Shown: positions 6,181 to 8,749 of the stretch, piece by piece
How positions within the stretch are numbered: position 1 is the first letter of the stretch
How the letters are laid out: every line of letters starts with the position of its first letter
DNA from: an uncultured Collinsella sp.
Lineage (GTDB): Bacteria > Actinomycetota > Coriobacteriia > Coriobacteriales > Coriobacteriaceae
NCBI GenBank assembly: GCA_900549355.1
Contig: UROA01000083.1
Location: 1-8,749, forward strand
Reading direction: 5' to 3'
Length of the DNA: 8,749 nucleotides
Program-made: the position numbers and the translations under genes
Notes under the pieces: model-generated
The model's database searches: none
Told to the model about the DNA's origin: nothing
What the model saw: only the letters and a program-made list of their open reading frames with translations

Positions 6181-6186
6181 TACAAT
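6181..6186 (+). promoter_or_regulatory. Candidate -10 element of the DUF2974 gene
   Basis: TACAAT lies just 3 nt before the ldh terminator stem. A start about 7 nt downstream would fall inside the left arm of that hairpin, so transcripts from here would lack part of the stem and escape termination, while read-through from ldh would be stopped. The -35 region is not clear. Confidence 0.35.
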
Positions 6187-6189
6187 GAA

Positions 6190-6222
6190 GGCGTCCGGGT
6201 CCACACGGCCCGGGCGCCTTTT
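6190..6222 (+). terminator. Intrinsic terminator of ldh
   Basis: GGCGTCCGGG pairs with CCCGGGCGCC as a 10-bp stem containing one G-U pair, with a 9-nt loop, followed by TTTT. It begins 33 nt after the ldh stop. The T run merges with the first bases of the interspersed repeat at 6221. Confidence 0.75.
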
Positions 6223-6257
6223 GGTGCAAAGTAACCTGACCCCAATGCACCCCCAAT
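6221..6257 (+). repeat. Interspersed hairpin repeat, copy A (left of the DUF2974 gene)
   Basis: GGTGCA (6223-6228) and TGCACC (6246-6251) flank the 17-nt loop AAGTAACCTGACCCCAA. The 31 nt from 6221 match 27 of 31 positions with copy B at 7445-7475, in the same orientation. In this copy three extra C residues separate the right arm from the outer AAT, so the stem is shorter than in copy B. The AACCTGACCCC core recalls REP-type sequences spread by Y1 (IS200-like/RAYT) transposases; that link is from memory and no such transposase is in the window. Confidence 0.65.
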
Positions 6258-6280
6258 ACACCATAGTTGATGGGAGGGCC

Positions 6281-7441
6281 ATGTCGGATTCGCCTAATTT
6301 TTTGACCTATGCTCAGACGGCGTTTGATCCGTTTGAGGAGCGGCCGTTCTGCGCGGTGGACAGCCTGGTCTTTGCGTGGTTGTCCTATTTGCGTTTGCCG
6401 GGTGATATGGCGGAGCTGACGAACTGGCAGGGCCTAGACGTACGCGAGCTGCTGCGTGCCGAGTGCTATCGGGACATGATTGACGACTTGTGGGATCCAG
6501 AGGGGAGCAGGGCCTTGTTGGAGGCCGTGGCAGCAAATCCCAGATACCGCGGCGTGCACGTTTGCGGCTATCGTGCCGTGAGCGATGTGGTGGCGACGGA
6601 GCAGTTTGCAGCCATGGCGTTCCGGTTTCCGGCGGGGTTTAGCTATCTTTCCTTCCGGGGGACCGACAGCACGATTGTGGGCTGGAAAGAGGACTTTAAC
6701 ATGGCGTTCCGGTGTCCTGTGCCGGCCCAGGAATCCGCGGCGCGTTATGTGGACGAGGCGGCGGATGCGATCGACGGGCCGCTTTTGTGCGGAGGTCATT
6801 CCAAGGGTGGAAACCTTGCGGTGTACGGTGCGGCGATGTGCTCCGATGTCGCCCGTGAGCGAATCGAACGGGCGTATTCCCATGATGGTCCAGGGTTCGT
6901 CGAGGAGTTTCTGAACGGCAACGCCTTTGCCGATCTTTCCGGTCGAATCGACAAGACGCTACCTCGGTCGTCGATCTTCGGCATGATGTTCGAGACACAA
7001 GAGGACTATGCCATCATTGAGAGCACCGAGTTCAGCCTGCTGCAGCACAATCCCTTTAGCTGGGTGGTTGATGGTCGCGACTTCGTGTACTGTGAGCGCC
7101 TGTCCGCCGGTGCTCGATACGTTGATGGCTCCATTCGCGAGATGCTGCTTGCGGTGTCGCCTAGCGAGCGCGAGCGTTTTGTAGATGCGTTGTTCTCCGT
7201 GCTTGAGGCTACGGGTGCTGAGCGGTTTGCGGATATCGCTGGGAATCTGCGCGAGAGCCTGCCCGTGATGCTCCAGGCTGCGCAAGGCTTTGACAAGGAT
7301 ACGCGACGGTTTGTCTCGCAGACCATCGTTGCGATTCTTAAGTGTGCGCTTCTGCCCAAACGTCCCCAGATCGACATGCCCGCTGCCGGCAAGAGCTTGG
7401 CAGAACAGCTCGAGGCTTGGCAGTCCGAGCTCCTGCGCTAA
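6281..7441 (+). CDS. DUF2974 (Mbeg1-like) alpha/beta-hydrolase-family protein
   Basis: This 386-residue protein probably has an alpha/beta-hydrolase (lipase-like) fold. The nucleophile motif GHSKGGNLA (172-180) places the likely catalytic Ser at 174, preceded by the FRGTD strand-turn (125-129) typical of the DUF2974 and lipase-3-like group, where it contributes to the oxyanion region. HDGPGF (201-206) and HNPFSW (256-261) are likely conserved loops; H256 is a possible catalytic His. No signal peptide or clear membrane helix is seen, so a cytosolic location is expected; the substrate is unknown. The start at 6281 follows a GGGAGGG Shine-Dalgarno at slightly short spacing; an in-frame ATG at 6245 lies inside repeat copy A. 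Codon use differs from ldh and nadE: AGG, AGA, CGG, GGG, CTA, CCA, GCA and many TTG codons occur in the first 90 codons. With the flanking repeats, this suggests acquisition or weaker selection. Confidence 0.85.
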   Translation: MSDSPNFLTYAQTAFDPFEERPFCAVDSLVFAWLSYLRLPGDMAELTNWQGLDVRELLRAECYRDMIDDLWDPEGSRALLEAVAANPRYRGVHVCGYRAVSDVVATEQFAAMAFRFPAGFSYLSFRGTDSTIVGWKEDFNMAFRCPVPAQESAARYVDEAADAIDGPLLCGGHSKGGNLAVYGAAMCSDVARERIERAYSHDGPGFVEEFLNGNAFADLSGRIDKTLPRSSIFGMMFETQEDYAIIESTEFSLLQHNPFSWVVDGRDFVYCERLSAGARYVDGSIREMLLAVSPSERERFVDALFSVLEATGAERFADIAGNLRESLPVMLQAAQGFDKDTRRFVSQTIVAILKCALLPKRPQIDMPAAGKSLAEQLEAWQSELLR

Positions 7442-7443
7442 CC

Positions 7444-7478
7444 ATTGGTGCAGAGCAACCTGTCCCCGATGCACCAAT
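7444..7478 (+). repeat. Interspersed hairpin repeat, copy B (right of the DUF2974 gene)
   Basis: ATTGGTGCA (7444-7452) and TGCACCAAT (7470-7478) form a perfect 9-bp stem around the 17-nt loop GAGCAACCTGTCCCCGA. It starts 2 nt after the stop codon of the DUF2974 gene and is a direct repeat of copy A at 6221. It is not followed by a T run, so it is a weak terminator at best, though the stem may protect the mRNA 3' end. Confidence 0.7.
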
Positions 7479-7508
7479 CTTCGATGCGCCTGGGGCGGGC
7501 TCGACCGC

Positions 7509-7514
7509 TATACT
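7509..7514 (+). promoter_or_regulatory. Candidate -10 element of the NdpA-family gene
   Basis: TATACT matches the -10 consensus at five of six positions, about 39 nt before the chosen start codon. No recognisable -35 lies 16-18 bp upstream, where the sequence is GC-rich. Confidence 0.4.
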
Positions 7515-7552
7515 GGTTCGTGCTCAATTCGATCTAGAACGGAATGACGTAT

Positions 7553-8557
7553 ATGAAAATCAATCACGCGATTCTGCATATCCTGGACTTTGACTCTGCC
7601 GTCAACGTCATGAGCCAGCGCGAGCTCGATATCGAGAGCCGTACCGTCCGCAATTTCGTAACCACGCATCTGCGCCGCGCACGCACCTCGGCCGACAATA
7701 AACGCGCCACGTTTGCCGAGAACTCCGCATTCGGCGGCGAGCTCAAGGGCTATTTCTTTGGTGAGCGCGAGTTCGTGGACCTGTCGCAGCAGATTGCGGA
7801 GTTTATCTCCTCCGAGCTCACCAAAGCCGAGAAAGCTGAGTCCACCGACGTGCTCGTGGCTGATTTTGACGACGATGAGGATGCCCGCTGGTTTGCCGTG
7901 ATGCTGCTGGGCTCCAAGCAGGCTTTTATGCACGAAGTGGGCCGCGAGGAGGGGGAGGTGCGCAACGACATCGCGCGCCACTACGCCATTCTGCCGAACC
8001 CCTCGCAAAAGGTGCCGAGCTATGCCATCGTGCGCGCGGGCACCATGGAGATCGGCTATGTGGACAAGAAACGCAAGATTGCCGGCGAGGACCGTATGCT
8101 TATCCCCGATGGCCTGCTGCAGTGCGACACGGGCGTATCGGGCAAGGAGGTCATCGACACGGTGACGCGCGTGGTCGAGGAGGTCGCTGAAGAGCACGGC
8201 GCCAACACGGCCGTAGCGCTCGCCAAGGTCAAAGCCGCCGTTGCCGAGAAGGTTGAAGACGACGAGGAGCTGCCGCCTTGGGATATCGTCGATGAGGTCT
8301 TTGAGGACGAGCCGGTTATCAAGGAGAGCGTGCGTGCGGCACTGACCGAGGAGAAGGTGCCCGAGCGCGTGCCCGTGGAGCGCAAGCAGGTCGAGCGCGC
8401 GGCCGTACGCAATCATAAGATTCGTACCGACACGGGCATCGAGATCAGCTTCCCGGCCGAGATGGGTTCCAACTCCGAGTACATTGAGTTCGTCAACGAG
8501 CCCAACGGCCTCATCTCCATCGAGCTCAAAAACATCGGCAGCATCGAGAATCGATAA
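7553..8557 (+). CDS. Nucleoid-associated protein, NdpA/YejK (37-kDa nucleoid-associated protein) family
   Basis: This is a 334-residue, full-length member of the family that includes E. coli YejK/NdpA, a protein found with the nucleoid; its molecular role is poorly defined. The N-terminus (MKINHAILHILD) is typical of Gram-positive members, where a short strand and the AILHILD motif open the domain. Other family-like segments are FFGEREFVDLSQQIAEFI (about 68-85), the ARWFAVMLLGSKQAFMHEV core (111-129), AILPNPSQKVPSYAIV (145-160), and the C-terminal GIEISFPAEMG and PNGLISIELKNIG (295-329). A charged helix (about 198-250) ends in an acidic patch. The start at 7553 was chosen from family resemblance and a GGA 9 nt upstream; an in-frame ATG at 7544 would add three residues. 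The SD is weak either way. Cytosolic, DNA-associated by homology. The gene has its own candidate promoter and terminator. Confidence 0.88.
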   Translation: MKINHAILHILDFDSAVNVMSQRELDIESRTVRNFVTTHLRRARTSADNKRATFAENSAFGGELKGYFFGEREFVDLSQQIAEFISSELTKAEKAESTDVLVADFDDDEDARWFAVMLLGSKQAFMHEVGREEGEVRNDIARHYAILPNPSQKVPSYAIVRAGTMEIGYVDKKRKIAGEDRMLIPDGLLQCDTGVSGKEVIDTVTRVVEEVAEEHGANTAVALAKVKAAVAEKVEDDEELPPWDIVDEVFEDEPVIKESVRAALTEEKVPERVPVERKQVERAAVRNHKIRTDTGIEISFPAEMGSNSEYIEFVNEPNGLISIELKNIGSIENR

Positions 8558-8580
8558 GTTGTGTTACGCCTACAGCGGGA

Positions 8581-8625
8581 AAGCAAAGGCCGGAGCCCTG
8601 GATGGGGTTTCGGCCTTTGTTGCTT
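8581..8625 (+). terminator. Intrinsic terminator of the NdpA-family gene
   Basis: AAAGGCCG (8585-8592) pairs with CGGCCTTT (8611-8618), and the inner GCCC/GGGT segment extends the stem. The downstream TTTGTTGCTT is T-rich. It begins 24 nt after the stop codon at 8555-8557. Confidence 0.75.
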
Positions 8626-8698
8626 GGGGCTGAATTACGTTGCAGGTTGAGCATACGTCAGACACTATGACCCAATCCAGGGGCACGGAAACGACAGG

Positions 8699-8728
8699 AG
8701 CCCCCGCTCGTGACCGCGGGTCGGGGCT
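8699..8728. other. GC-rich inverted repeat near the right window edge
   Basis: AGCCCC (8699-8704) pairs with GGGGCT (8723-8728); alternatively CCCGC (8703-8707) pairs with GCGGG (8716-8720). There is no clear T run on either strand. It could end transcripts of a gene beyond the window or be part of a leader. No gene is visible from 8558 to 8749. Confidence 0.25.
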
Positions 8729-8749
8729 GCGACAATGTTGTTGAAGTGC

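Noticed and set aside
6221..7478. CRISPR array or composite transposon formed by the two flanking repeats
   Set aside because: There are only two copies about 1.2 kb apart with a single hydrolase gene between them; no spacers of even length, no cas genes and no transposase are present.
7508..8416. Minus-strand open frame of 302 codons opposite the NdpA-family gene
   Set aside because: Antisense shadow of a full-length conserved gene; composition is not protein-like.
8640..8668. Possible promoter (TTGCAG, 17 bp, CACTAT) reading out of the window
   Set aside because: The -10 match is poor and no gene is visible downstream, so it cannot be supported.

Overview
The window looks like chromosomal DNA from a high-GC gut actinobacterium of the Coriobacteriia, most likely Collinsella or a close relative. 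This is inferred from the strong G/C third-position bias, the gene content (a fused glutaminase-type NAD synthetase, L-lactate dehydrogenase, a DUF2974 hydrolase and an NdpA-type nucleoid protein) and the style of the proteins. No phage, plasmid, IS, CRISPR, tRNA or rRNA genes were seen.

Layout. Two genes at the left lie on the minus strand. One is cut by the left window edge (1-443, basic linker, possible LOTUS-like head). The other is a three-helix membrane protein with a long Ser/Thr/Asn/Gln-rich C-terminal tail (584-1546). A 203-bp divergent intergenic region then leads to five plus-strand genes: nadE (1750-3723), a class I/II aminotransferase (3841-5004), ldh (5206-6156), a DUF2974 alpha/beta-hydrolase-like gene (6281-7441) and an NdpA/YejK-family gene (7553-8557). 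The last 190 bp hold a terminator and a second weak hairpin, with no gene.

The plus-strand genes are not one tight operon. Each has its own intergenic region of 110-200 bp, usually with a -10-like hexamer, a GC-rich hairpin and a good Shine-Dalgarno. Functionally, NadE makes NAD+ and lactate dehydrogenase recycles NADH in fermentation; this is a loose metabolic link, not proof of co-regulation.

The most unusual signals are non-coding. (1) A pair of 31-nt direct repeats (27/31 identical), each a hairpin with a 17-nt loop, brackets the DUF2974 gene, whose codon use also differs from its neighbours. (2) Terminator-like hairpins sit directly upstream of the ribosome binding sites of the aminotransferase and ldh genes, each preceded by another inverted repeat, which could be attenuator-type leaders. 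(3) Several short palindromes and repeats look like operators. No complete novel system is evident; the coding content is largely housekeeping.
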